DNA of 8,721 bases, taken from Desulfonema limicola (GTDB lineage: Bacteria > Desulfobacterota > Desulfobacteria > Desulfobacterales > Desulfosalsimonadaceae). The notes below the pieces were generated by a model. It worked only from the letters and a program-made list of their open reading frames with translations. It was not told the origin of the DNA and did no database searches. Each line of letters starts with the position of its first letter. The stretch's first letter is position 1. Of the stretch, positions 1 through 6,224 are shown one piece after another. The translations under genes and the position numbers were made by a program. The stretch lies in contig DYLE01000101.1 of the NCBI GenBank assembly GCA_020722245.1, positions 1-8,721 of the forward strand. The letters run 5' to 3'.

Positions 1-77
1 TCATGGAAAAAGGATTTAAACTGAAATAAAAACTTATAATCAGATATACGTCCCTTAATTTCTCAATTTTCTTTTTC
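1..77. other. A+T-rich region downstream of the regulator; no gene seen
   Basis: This short A+T-rich stretch follows the stop codon of the minus-strand regulator (TGA on that strand, positions 80 to 78). I see no hairpin followed by a T-run on the minus strand and no convincing coding start. The CAT at 2-4 could be a minus-strand ATG leaving the window, but it has no recognisable ribosome site. Confidence 0.5.
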
Positions 78-1451
78 TCATAACGGCCGGGAAATCCCGT
101 GCTTTTTCATCCGCTTCCATATGGTCACCCGGCTGACACCGAGGCGTCTGGCCGCATCAGACTGGTTCCAGCCGTTCTCCCGGAGAATGGAGAGCAACTC
201 ATCACGTTCCTTCGGATTCCCTGAAGCATCCGTGCGCATGGAGGGGAGGGCGTTTTTACCTGAAGTCATGCCGGTGGGGAGGTGCTCCAGGCCGATGGCG
301 CCACCGGGACACAGCACAAAGGCGTAATCAATCACATTTCGCAGCTCGCGTACATTGCCGGGCCAGTCGTATGCGATCAGCCGCTCCATGGCTTCAGGGG
401 TCACCCCCAGGATTTTTTTACCGCTGGTATGTGCATTCTGCCTGATGAAATGCTGAACAATGCCGGGAATATCCTCCCTGCGCCGGGAAAGGGACGGGCA
501 ATGCAGCGGAAACACGTTGATCCGGAAATAGAGGTCTTCCCGGAATTTTCCATGCGCCACCATCTCTTCCAGGTTCCTGTTGGTGGCGGTGATGATCCGG
601 ACGTCAACGGATAAGGTTTTATGCTCACCCACCCGTTCGATCTTTTTTTCCTCCAGCACCCTCAGGAGCTTAACCTGAAGAGGGAGGGGGATATCGCCAA
701 CCTCGTCCAGAAAAATGGTACCTTCATGCGCGGCTTCGAACCGCCCCACCCGGTTCCGCTCGGCACCGGTAAAGGCTCCTTTTACATGCCCGAACAGTTC
801 GCTCTCCATAAGGTTTTCATTAAGGGCGGCGCAGTTGACCTTGACAAACGGCTTTTGACTCCGCGGACTGGCCTCATGGATGGCCAAAGCCACAAGCTCC
901 TTGCCGGTACCGCTCGCCCCTGAAATCATCACCGGGGCATCCGACTGGGCGAGGTTTTCGATCAATTCGAACAGGTTCTGCATGACCGGGGATTTGCCGA
1001 TAATTCCGTGATACCCTTCATCCAGCTCAAAGGTGTGGCGCAGCGCCTTGATCTCCTGCTGCTGGCGGATGATCTGTGACATGTCCTTCAAGGTTTCAAC
1101 CGCACCGACAATCTCACCGTCCGGGTCACGCAGCACCGCGCCGCTCTTTATAATATGGACGGTCCTCCGGTCTTTATGGGTGATCAGGCACTTTTTATCC
1201 CTGACCTTCCCCTTTTCAAAAAGCTTGCACCATTTATCCTTGGGGCCTTTAGCAAAAACCCTGCAATCCGTACAGTTTAAAATCCGGCAGTCCTTTGTTT
1301 TAAGCTCTTCTTCGGTATACCCGGTCAGTTTTTCTGCCGCCGGGTTTGCGGCGATAAACCTTCCCATTGTGTCCACAACAAGAAGGCCGTCATTAAACGT
1401 ATCCACAATGATTTTCCAGTATTTGCCGATATCCGGTCTGGGTCCGGGCAT
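78..1451 (-). CDS. PAS-domain sigma-54 dependent transcriptional activator (bEBP, NtrC/NorR-like layout)
   Basis: This 457-aa protein has the full layout of a bacterial enhancer-binding protein. An N-terminal PAS sensor spans about residues 12-125, followed by a short linker helix (125-140). The AAA+ domain covers about 148-385, with Walker A GASGTGKE (178-185), the sigma-54 contact loop GAFTGA (225-230), Walker B TIFLDE (245-250), and FRINVFPL and WPGNVREL near 309-316 and 363-370. A Fis-type helix-turn-helix lies at about 416-453. There is no receiver domain, so sensing is probably direct through PAS. The PAS domain holds five clustered cysteines (C55, C60, C63, C75, C88), which suggests a metal, Fe-S or thiol-based sensor; this is inference. 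The start is supported by AAGGAGA on the minus strand (complement of 1458-1464), 7 nt before ATG. It is divergent from the sulfur/cytochrome operon, which carries a sigma-54 promoter, so it is very likely that operon's activator. The family call is secure; the ligand is unknown. Confidence 0.95.
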   Translation of the reverse strand: MPGPRPDIGKYWKIIVDTFNDGLLVVDTMGRFIAANPAAEKLTGYTEEELKTKDCRILNCTDCRVFAKGPKDKWCKLFEKGKVRDKKCLITHKDRRTVHIIKSGAVLRDPDGEIVGAVETLKDMSQIIRQQQEIKALRHTFELDEGYHGIIGKSPVMQNLFELIENLAQSDAPVMISGASGTGKELVALAIHEASPRSQKPFVKVNCAALNENLMESELFGHVKGAFTGAERNRVGRFEAAHEGTIFLDEVGDIPLPLQVKLLRVLEEKKIERVGEHKTLSVDVRIITATNRNLEEMVAHGKFREDLYFRINVFPLHCPSLSRRREDIPGIVQHFIRQNAHTSGKKILGVTPEAMERLIAYDWPGNVRELRNVIDYAFVLCPGGAIGLEHLPTGMTSGKNALPSMRTDASGNPKERDELLSILRENGWNQSDAARRLGVSRVTIWKRMKKHGISRPL

Positions 1452-1482
1452 TTCTTGTCTCCTTTTTAGTTCAAGCAGAATA

Positions 1483-1494
1483 TTAACATGCTAA
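1483..1494. promoter_or_regulatory. Imperfect TTAACA-type palindrome, candidate activator upstream site 1
   Basis: TTAACA followed directly by TGCTAA gives an inverted repeat with five of six half-site positions matching. It shares its TTAACA half with the perfect palindrome at 1501-1516. It lies about 200 bp upstream of the predicted porin transcription start and just upstream of the regulator gene. That is a typical place for enhancer-binding-protein sites and would also allow autoregulation. The function is inferred from position and symmetry only. Confidence 0.4.
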
Positions 1495-1500
1495 CCAACA

Positions 1501-1516
1501 ATTAACACCTGTTAAT
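1501..1516. promoter_or_regulatory. Perfect 7-bp inverted repeat (ATTAACA-CC-TGTTAAT), candidate activator upstream site 2
   Basis: The two 7-bp arms are exact reverse complements around a CC spacer. It is the strongest short palindrome in the divergent intergenic region. It sits about 175-190 bp upstream of the predicted sigma-54 transcription start, within the usual range for dimers of an NtrC-family activator that act through DNA looping. Together with 1483-1494 it makes a likely tandem binding site for the regulator encoded at 78-1451. The sequence symmetry is certain; the binding protein is inferred. Confidence 0.55.
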
Positions 1517-1633
1517 ATATGGCGCATCCCTTGAAAATGCAATGGATTTGCCGATTGTTTGAATAAAAAATTAGCAGTCTTAATACCAGAAATAAGCTTA
1601 AATTCTCATGGAACTAGTTATATATTCATTTAT

Positions 1634-1646
1634 TTTCAATATGTTA
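1634..1646 (+). promoter_or_regulatory. Candidate IHF binding site
   Basis: TTTCAATATGTTA matches the IHF consensus WATCAANNNNTTR at every defined position except the second. It lies in an A+T-rich stretch about 19 bp upstream of the -24 element and downstream of the palindromic candidate enhancer sites. That is where a DNA-bending site is expected in a sigma-54 promoter. IHF sites are degenerate, so the position adds as much support as the match itself. Confidence 0.4.
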
Positions 1647-1664
1647 TAATAATGAAGGGGGCCG

Positions 1665-1680
1665 TGGCATAATCATTGCT
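1665..1680 (+). promoter_or_regulatory. Sigma-54 (-24/-12) promoter for the porin-sulfur-cytochrome operon
   Basis: TGGCAT-AATCA-TTGCT matches the RpoN consensus TGGCAC-N5-TTGCW with one mismatch. The invariant GG (1666-1667) and GC (1678-1679) have the required spacing. Transcription would start near 1690, giving an untranslated leader of about 80 nt before the porin ATG at 1770. A divergent sigma-54 activator gene, a candidate IHF site and two upstream palindromes are all in the expected order, which makes this a strong call. Confidence 0.85.
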
Positions 1681-1769
1681 AGTATATCCAACTCTACAAC
1701 CGTTGTTTCGGGTTAACAGGAGGTTCAACCAGGCTTTATTATAACCTTTAAAGGGAAAAAGGGGGCAGT

Positions 1770-3473
1770 ATGCATCGTTTCAACCCATCATTCAAATTAT
1801 TGCTGTTTTTACCGGCAATCGCTTTTCTTCTGGTAACAGCCCTGCCGTTTCAGGCAGCGGCCTCCGATGATATCGACCAGCTTAAGCAGGAGGTAAAAAC
1901 GCTTCAGGAAAAAATCGAAAAGCTTGAAAAGAAGAGTTCATGGAACGAAGACGACATTGAGGACCTGTCCAAGCGGGTGGACAAGACCGAGATGCACACC
2001 GCAAGCGACAAGGTTTCTTTCAGCATCGATTTCCGGACCAAGGCGGAATCCATCCATTATAACGACCTTCGCAGGGCGCCGGAGGCGCTTGTGGGCGCTT
2101 TCTTCACACCGGTCTCAATGGGCGGATTCAACGGCGCAACACTTACACAGATACAAACGGCCATCGGCGGGATGGAAGCCGCAGGCATGGTTCCCCCGGT
2201 TGAAAAATACGATCCCGACAACAACATCATCTATACCAACAAATTCAGGCTGAACATGAAGGCCATCCTGAACCCGCATGTGAACTTTGCCGGTCGTCTC
2301 GCCGCATACAAGGTGTTCGGCGACAGCACCGGGGTAAAATTCAACCAGGGCAGCCTCGGGGACGTTACCTTTGACGGCACCACCTCCAGCCTGCCCAACG
2401 GGGATACCATCCGCCTGGAACGGGCCTACCTTGTGTATGAAAGCGATATCGGCGATAATGTAAACTGGCACCTTTCCCTCGGCCGCCGACCGTCAACAGA
2501 AGGGCCGCCCCTTGAGTACGGGAATTACGACCTGGTGGGCGGCTCCCCCATGGCGCAGATTATCAACTGGCAGTTTGACGGGGCATCTTTGGGATTCAAC
2601 TTCGGGGACGCCATCGGGGTACCGGGCGCTTCCTTCAAGCTCTGCTATGGTGTGGGGTTTGAAAATGATTACGGTAACTCGACCACCCTCGGCTACAACG
2701 GTTCCGACCTGACCGATGTTCATCTGTTTGGATTTATTTCAAACCTCTATAACAATGAGACTACCCGGTTGATGCTAAACTACGCCCATGCCTGGGACGT
2801 CACCGACGGGTTTACAGGGCTGACGGTCATGCCGTTTATCCCGTCAATAAATCCTGATGGGACATACAGCTTTACCCAGAACAGCGGAGGGTTTATCTCC
2901 CGCATGGAGCCCAGTACCAACATCGGGGACTGGGATGCGGCCACCCTGCTGCTCAGTTCCAACATCGAGGTTGATACCGGCAGTGATAACGAGGGGATCG
3001 ACTGGTTCATTAATGGTGCCTGGTCCCACACCAACCCTTCACAGGTTTCCAAGAACCCCTTTTACGAAATCATGGGGATGGGCCTGCTCTCCTCAAACGG
3101 CAAGCTGAAAGAGAGGGACGGCTACAGCATCTACGCCGGGACCCTGCTCCCCATGCCGTTTAAGGGCAGGCTGGGGCTGGAATACAACTGGGGTTCCAAG
3201 TACTGGTTCAACTTCACCGGTGCCGAGGATTCCCTTATCGGCAGCAAGCTGGCCGCCCGCGGACAGGTCTACGAGGCCTACTATATTCAGCCGATCTATA
3301 ACCACAACTTCTTTGCCAAGATCGGCTCCCAGTACTATAATTATGAATACACCGGTTCCGGCAACCCATTGGGGGAACCGGTAAAAATCAACGAGATGAC
3401 CGCTCTGGATGCCTTAAACCCGGTGGCGGACAAGGTATGGAATTATTATGCCTCCGTAACATTCAGGTTTTAA
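1770..3473 (+). CDS. Outer-membrane beta-barrel channel, DUF3373-like, with N-terminal coiled coil
   Basis: This 567-aa secreted protein has a signal peptide (about residues 1-31, hydrophobic core LLLFLPAIAFLLVTALPF, cleavage near AAA-SDD). A charged heptad-like coiled coil follows at about 34-72 (DQLKQEVKTLQEKIEKLEKK). The remainder is rich in alternating aromatic and polar strands and ends in YYASVTFRF, with the terminal Phe typical of proteins handed to the BAM complex. The layout resembles DUF3373-family putative porins of anaerobic proteobacteria; I recognise this by pattern and cannot run a profile search. The coiled coil probably trimerises or tethers the barrel in the periplasm, as in other porins with such N-termini. 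ATG 1770 follows GGGGG with 4 nt spacing and directly precedes the signal peptide. As first gene behind the sigma-54 promoter, it probably admits the sulfur compound used by the downstream proteins. The substrate is inferred from context only. Confidence 0.8.
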   Translation: MHRFNPSFKLLLFLPAIAFLLVTALPFQAAASDDIDQLKQEVKTLQEKIEKLEKKSSWNEDDIEDLSKRVDKTEMHTASDKVSFSIDFRTKAESIHYNDLRRAPEALVGAFFTPVSMGGFNGATLTQIQTAIGGMEAAGMVPPVEKYDPDNNIIYTNKFRLNMKAILNPHVNFAGRLAAYKVFGDSTGVKFNQGSLGDVTFDGTTSSLPNGDTIRLERAYLVYESDIGDNVNWHLSLGRRPSTEGPPLEYGNYDLVGGSPMAQIINWQFDGASLGFNFGDAIGVPGASFKLCYGVGFENDYGNSTTLGYNGSDLTDVHLFGFISNLYNNETTRLMLNYAHAWDVTDGFTGLTVMPFIPSINPDGTYSFTQNSGGFISRMEPSTNIGDWDAATLLLSSNIEVDTGSDNEGIDWFINGAWSHTNPSQVSKNPFYEIMGMGLLSSNGKLKERDGYSIYAGTLLPMPFKGRLGLEYNWGSKYWFNFTGAEDSLIGSKLAARGQVYEAYYIQPIYNHNFFAKIGSQYYNYEYTGSGNPLGEPVKINEMTALDALNPVADKVWNYYASVTFRF

Positions 3474-3526
3474 TCCGGTCTTATAGACAATAAGGTTGTA
3501 AACATTATCCGGCAGGTAAAACCAGG

Positions 3527-4729
3527 ATGGACGAAAACGTGAACGGTGCTTTTATTAACACAATAAAGGAGCAGATCAAGGACGGGTATTCCCTTGCGTT
3601 TACCCAAAAATGGCCCTCCTGGCTCGGCGGTATCCTGATCGCCATCGTGGCCTTAATGATCTTCCTGTGGGACTATACATGGGGAATTGTCGGCGGATAC
3701 CACAACTGGGGGGACTGGATCTTTTATCTTGCGCATGCGTCAAAGGACAAACCGGATACACTGCCTTGGCTGCATCACCTTTCAATCTCCGACTTTGGCA
3801 TCCTTACCGGTGCACTGGCATCTGCCCTTTTAAGCCGACAATTTAAATTTCGGCGGGCTCCTCGCCTGGAATATATCAAGGGACTGATCGGCGGTATACT
3901 CATGGGAACCGGTGCCGCCCTCGCAAAAGGCTGTAATGTCGGCGGTTTTTTTTCAGCCGCCGCCATGCTCGATATCGGCGGATACGCCATGATGATCGGG
4001 CTTGGCATCGGCGCCTTTATCGGTCTGAAATATCTGCTCTGGGAAATGGAACATCTGCCGCAAACAACGCCGCCGGCACCAAAAACACCGCCATCCGGCG
4101 GGTTGGACTGGGAAAAAATCAAGCCGTATATCGGCGGAATTATTTTTATTGCCGTGATTATCGGTTTCTATGTTTATGCATCATATGATCAGACCATTGT
4201 CGGAGGGCTTCTTTTTTTCGGTTTCCTTATCGGGATGATCATGCACCGGTCAAGATTCTGCTTTGTCCGTGCTTTCCGTGAACCGTTTATGACCGGAGAG
4301 GCGGAGATGGTGCGCGCGGTTGCAATCAGCCTGCTTATCTACGGCCTTTTTGCGACGATGATTAAGTTCAATTATATCCAGGAGCCCATGATGGATGTTT
4401 ACCATCCATTTTGGATCGGCAGCCTCTCAGGCGGCATCATTTTCGGCATCGGAATGCTGCTTGCCGGAGGATGCGGCAGTTCCACGCTGTGGCGGGTGGG
4501 TGAAGGAAATACCAAACTGCTGGTCACCCTTGTTTCTTTTGCCCTCACCAATTCCGCGGTATCTTCGCTATTAGATAAGATGGGAATACGGGACAAACTG
4601 GGTTCTGCCCATTTTTTGCCGGATCTTGTCGGCTGGCAATTTACGGTACCGATATTTGTACTGATCATTGTGGTATGGGTGGTGATCGCCAATTGGAACG
4701 AAAAAACAGAAAAATTCGTTATCTTCTAA
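3527..4729 (+). CDS. yedE: YeeE/YedE (TsuA-like) sulfur/thiosulfate transporter of the inner membrane
   Basis: This 400-aa polytopic membrane protein has about ten hydrophobic segments in two halves, joined by a Pro-rich polar linker (about 175-200). The family signatures are clear: GTGAALAKGCNVGGFFSA (127-144), HRSRFCFVRAFREPF (240-254) and LLAGGCGSSTLWRVGEGNTK (311-330). The protein has exactly three cysteines (C136, C245, C316), one in each motif. In structurally studied TsuA, thiosulfate is thought to be passed along conserved cysteines in the channel. The expected role is therefore uptake of thiosulfate or another sulfur species into the cytoplasm. The start codon follows GGCAGG (3511-3516). 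The gene lies 53 bp after the porin and 24 bp before tusA; the yedE-tusA pairing supports delivery of sulfur to a TusA-type carrier. The family is secure; the exact substrate is not. Confidence 0.92.
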   Translation: MDENVNGAFINTIKEQIKDGYSLAFTQKWPSWLGGILIAIVALMIFLWDYTWGIVGGYHNWGDWIFYLAHASKDKPDTLPWLHHLSISDFGILTGALASALLSRQFKFRRAPRLEYIKGLIGGILMGTGAALAKGCNVGGFFSAAAMLDIGGYAMMIGLGIGAFIGLKYLLWEMEHLPQTTPPAPKTPPSGGLDWEKIKPYIGGIIFIAVIIGFYVYASYDQTIVGGLLFFGFLIGMIMHRSRFCFVRAFREPFMTGEAEMVRAVAISLLIYGLFATMIKFNYIQEPMMDVYHPFWIGSLSGGIIFGIGMLLAGGCGSSTLWRVGEGNTKLLVTLVSFALTNSAVSSLLDKMGIRDKLGSAHFLPDLVGWQFTVPIFVLIIVVWVVIANWNEKTEKFVIF

Positions 4730-4753
4730 TAAAAAATAAAAGGAGATTGTCTT

Positions 4754-4999
4754 ATGGGTGACGAAACAATGAAAGCAGATCAAATTCTGGACACAAGGGG
4801 TTTAAGCTGCCCCATGCCGATGCTTAAAACAAAAAAAGCCTTAAAAGGGATGGCATCCGGACAGATCATCGAGGTCTGGGGGACCGACCCGGGGTCTAAA
4901 AACGATATCCCGGATTTTTGCAAAAAAAACGGAAATGAGCTGCTGGACATGACGGATCTGCCGGAAGGCTACACCCGATATCTCATTAAAAAGGGGTAG
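4754..4999 (+). CDS. tusA: TusA-family sulfur carrier protein
   Basis: This 81-aa protein has the TusA signature LDTRGLSCPMPMLKTKKAL, with the CPxP active site at C19-P22. The carrier cysteine C19 forms a persulfide in this family. A second Cys (C56) lies in the DFCKKNGNELL segment, a position common in respiratory TusA paralogs. Length and order fit the beta-alpha-beta-alpha-beta-beta fold, and the protein is cytoplasmic. AGGAGA at 4741-4746 sits 7 nt before ATG 4754 and supports this start over the internal Met at codon 6. It would take up sulfur brought in by the adjacent YedE protein and hand it to the DsrE-like proteins encoded next. In this context it more likely serves dissimilatory sulfur metabolism than tRNA thiolation. 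Confidence 0.95.
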   Translation: MGDETMKADQILDTRGLSCPMPMLKTKKALKGMASGQIIEVWGTDPGSKNDIPDFCKKNGNELLDMTDLPEGYTRYLIKKG

Positions 5000-5007
5000 G
5001 ATACACC

Positions 5008-5295
5008 ATGAAAAAAGTAGCGGTTGTCATAAAGGATGTAAAACAACAGTATGAGGGCCTGCGGACCAGCCTGGGGGCGCTTCTGGATAACGTTGAGATA
5101 CAGATGTTTGTATTAAACCACGAAATCGAAAACATGGATGAAGCATACCACGACAATATGGAGCTTCTTGATGAAATGGAAGGGGAACGTTTTTCCAACA
5201 ATTCGGCAAACGTCGAAAAATATGGATTTGTTCATACAACCTTAAAAGAAGCCGCTCAAAAGCTAAGAGCGGCGGATCTTGTCATTCCTTTTTAA
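5008..5295 (+). CDS. DsrE/F-superfamily-like small protein without cysteine
   Basis: This 95-aa cytoplasmic protein starts KKVAVVIKD and includes YEGLRTSLGALLDNVEIQMFVLNHEIE (15-41). That gives the beta strand, helix, beta strand start typical of the DsrE/TusCD fold, and it ends LRAADLVIPF as the last strand. It contains no cysteine, so it cannot itself carry a persulfide. It may be a structural subunit like the non-catalytic partners in DsrEFH/TusBCD hexamers. A Met/Glu/Asp-rich middle (about 42-62) would form a long acidic loop or helix. It starts 8 nt after tusA with a GGGG/AGGA-type ribosome site. In the known yedE-tusA-dsrE (YTD) gene order, two small uncharacterised proteins sit between tusA and dsrE, and this is the first of them. 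Fold assignment is moderate; function is inferred. Confidence 0.75.
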   Translation: MKKVAVVIKDVKQQYEGLRTSLGALLDNVEIQMFVLNHEIENMDEAYHDNMELLDEMEGERFSNNSANVEKYGFVHTTLKEAAQKLRAADLVIPF

Positions 5296-5312
5296 GGTCA
5301 TAGGAGACTATA

Positions 5313-5489
5313 ATGAAAATACTGCACCTGCTTCGGTCTGAGCCGGATGAAACCGTGGAGCGGCTGATCGAGGCCATGACTGATAATGAGGATGAAACCA
5401 CGGTCAAGCCATTATTTAAACCCAACCTGGACTGGTCAAGGCTTGTGGATGAAATTTTTTCCCATGACAAGGTGATCAGCTGGTGGTAA
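5313..5489 (+). CDS. 58-aa TusB/DsrH-like mini-protein
   Basis: This short ORF encodes 58 residues starting MKILHLLRSEPDETVERLIEA and ending RLVDEIFSHDKVISWW. AGGAGA (5302-5307) lies 5 nt before the ATG. It fills the 218-bp gap between the two DsrE-type genes, and codon use matches its neighbours. The start (LHLLRS) and the C-terminal strand ending in Trp recall TusB/DsrH, but that family is about 95 aa with a mid-protein Cys. This protein has no cysteine and appears to lack the central part of the fold. With 5008-5295 and 5514-5819 it would complete a compact TusBCD/DsrEFH-like set. It is the second small protein expected between tusA and dsrE in YTD clusters. That it is a real gene is well supported by RBS, spacing and context; the TusB kinship is a weak motif-level inference. 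Confidence 0.75.
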   Translation: MKILHLLRSEPDETVERLIEAMTDNEDETTVKPLFKPNLDWSRLVDEIFSHDKVISWW

Positions 5490-5513
5490 ACCATAAACAA
5501 AAAAGGGGGCATC

Positions 5514-5819
5514 ATGAGTGAAAAACTGGGCATCCTGGTCGGGACGGATAAGCACCTTGATTATGTCATCAACCTGACCAAAGCTGCTCACGCCAAGGGG
5601 AAAACAGTTGAAATCTTTTTCACCGGATACGGCGTTTATCTCACCCAGAAGCCGGAATTTGAGCAACTGGTGGGCAAGGCCAAGCTGTCTGTCTGCGATG
5701 TGAGCTTCCGTGCATACGGCCTGTCGGGGGATGTTCCCGGTGTCGGTTTCAAGGATTTTGCCACCCAGGCGAGGAACGCCGAAATGATGATCGAATGCGA
5801 CAGGTATGTCGTTTTTTAA
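5514..5819 (+). CDS. DsrE-family sulfur relay protein
   Basis: This 101-aa cytoplasmic protein has a DsrE-like fold pattern: strand KLGILVGTD, helix HLDYVINLTKAAHAKGKTV, strand EIFFTGYGVYL, then strand KLSVCDVSFRAYGL and a final strand DRYVVF. C61 in LSVCDVSF follows the third strand, where DsrE/TusD proteins carry their persulfide-bearing cysteine. C95 near the C-terminus is a second thiol. Of the three small proteins after tusA, only this one has cysteines, so it is the probable acceptor or donor of sulfur to TusA. ATG 5514 follows AAAAGGGGGC with a 4-nt gap, the same arrangement as at the porin gene. It closes the sulfur-relay part of the operon, 33 bp before the first cytochrome gene. Confidence 0.88.
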   Translation: MSEKLGILVGTDKHLDYVINLTKAAHAKGKTVEIFFTGYGVYLTQKPEFEQLVGKAKLSVCDVSFRAYGLSGDVPGVGFKDFATQARNAEMMIECDRYVVF

Positions 5820-5852
5820 CAAAATACACTAAATAAATCGGGAGGTAAAAAA

Positions 5853-6185
5853 ATGAACAAAAAAATGATGATGCTGTTAACTTTAATCTGTTTTCTGTTT
5901 GTAACCGTCGCGGCGGGTATTGCGGAACAGAAAAAAGGAAACGAAAAAAAGGGTAAATTCATGTACCGTAAAACCTGCCGGGCCTGCCACATCGACGGCG
6001 GATCAGCCAAGGCACTGAGTCCCAACAGCAAGACCCAGGCACAGTGGGATCGTGCGTTTGAAAAGCACGAACGCCTTGAGTGTGCCGATGAATGGAAGAA
6101 ACTGTCCGATAAGGACCTCGAGGATATCCTGAGTTACCTTTACAATCATGCTTTCGATTCCCCCTCGCCGGCAACCTGCGAGTGA
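5853..6185 (+). CDS. Periplasmic monoheme c-type cytochrome
   Basis: This 110-aa protein has a signal peptide (about residues 1-24, MMMLLTLICFLFVTVAAGIA) and a single heme-binding motif CRACH (42-46) in the context FMYRKTCRACHIDGG. After the heme there is no methionine, so the usual Met distal ligand of small cytochromes c is absent. H72 (EKHERLE) or H99 (YNHAF) could serve instead, or the heme may be five-coordinate. Two more cysteines, C77 and C109, could form a disulfide. The helix LSDKDLEDILSYLYNH (85-99) resembles the C-terminal helix of class I cytochromes c. GGAGG at 5841-5845 sits 7 nt upstream of the ATG. Placed between the sulfur relay and the octaheme cytochrome, it is probably the soluble electron shuttle or a small subunit of that complex. 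The cytochrome call is secure; partners are inferred. Confidence 0.9.
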   Translation: MNKKMMMLLTLICFLFVTVAAGIAEQKKGNEKKGKFMYRKTCRACHIDGGSAKALSPNSKTQAQWDRAFEKHERLECADEWKKLSDKDLEDILSYLYNHAFDSPSPATCE

Positions 6186-6224
6186 TCGGGTAGTGCAAAT
6201 ACACCACAACAAGGGGGTATAAGA

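Noticed and set aside
1..24. Plus-strand reading frame ending in TGA at 22-24 as the tail of an upstream gene
   Set aside because: Only seven codons are visible, with no recognisable sequence, so it cannot be supported.
1520..1535. Second sigma-54-like element TGGCGC-ATCCC-TTGAA in the divergent region
   Set aside because: The -12 GC is replaced by GA, a position that is nearly invariant. The match at 1665-1680 is better and nearer the porin start.
1718..1723. Perfect Shine-Dalgarno AGGAGG in the porin leader, suggesting a leader peptide
   Set aside because: No ATG or GTG follows at usable spacing, and the next ATG is the porin start 47 nt away.
3480..3494. Hairpin CTTAT/ATAAG after the porin as a possible terminator
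   Set aside because: It has only five weak base pairs and no T-run. The 53-bp gap more likely allows read-through into yedE.
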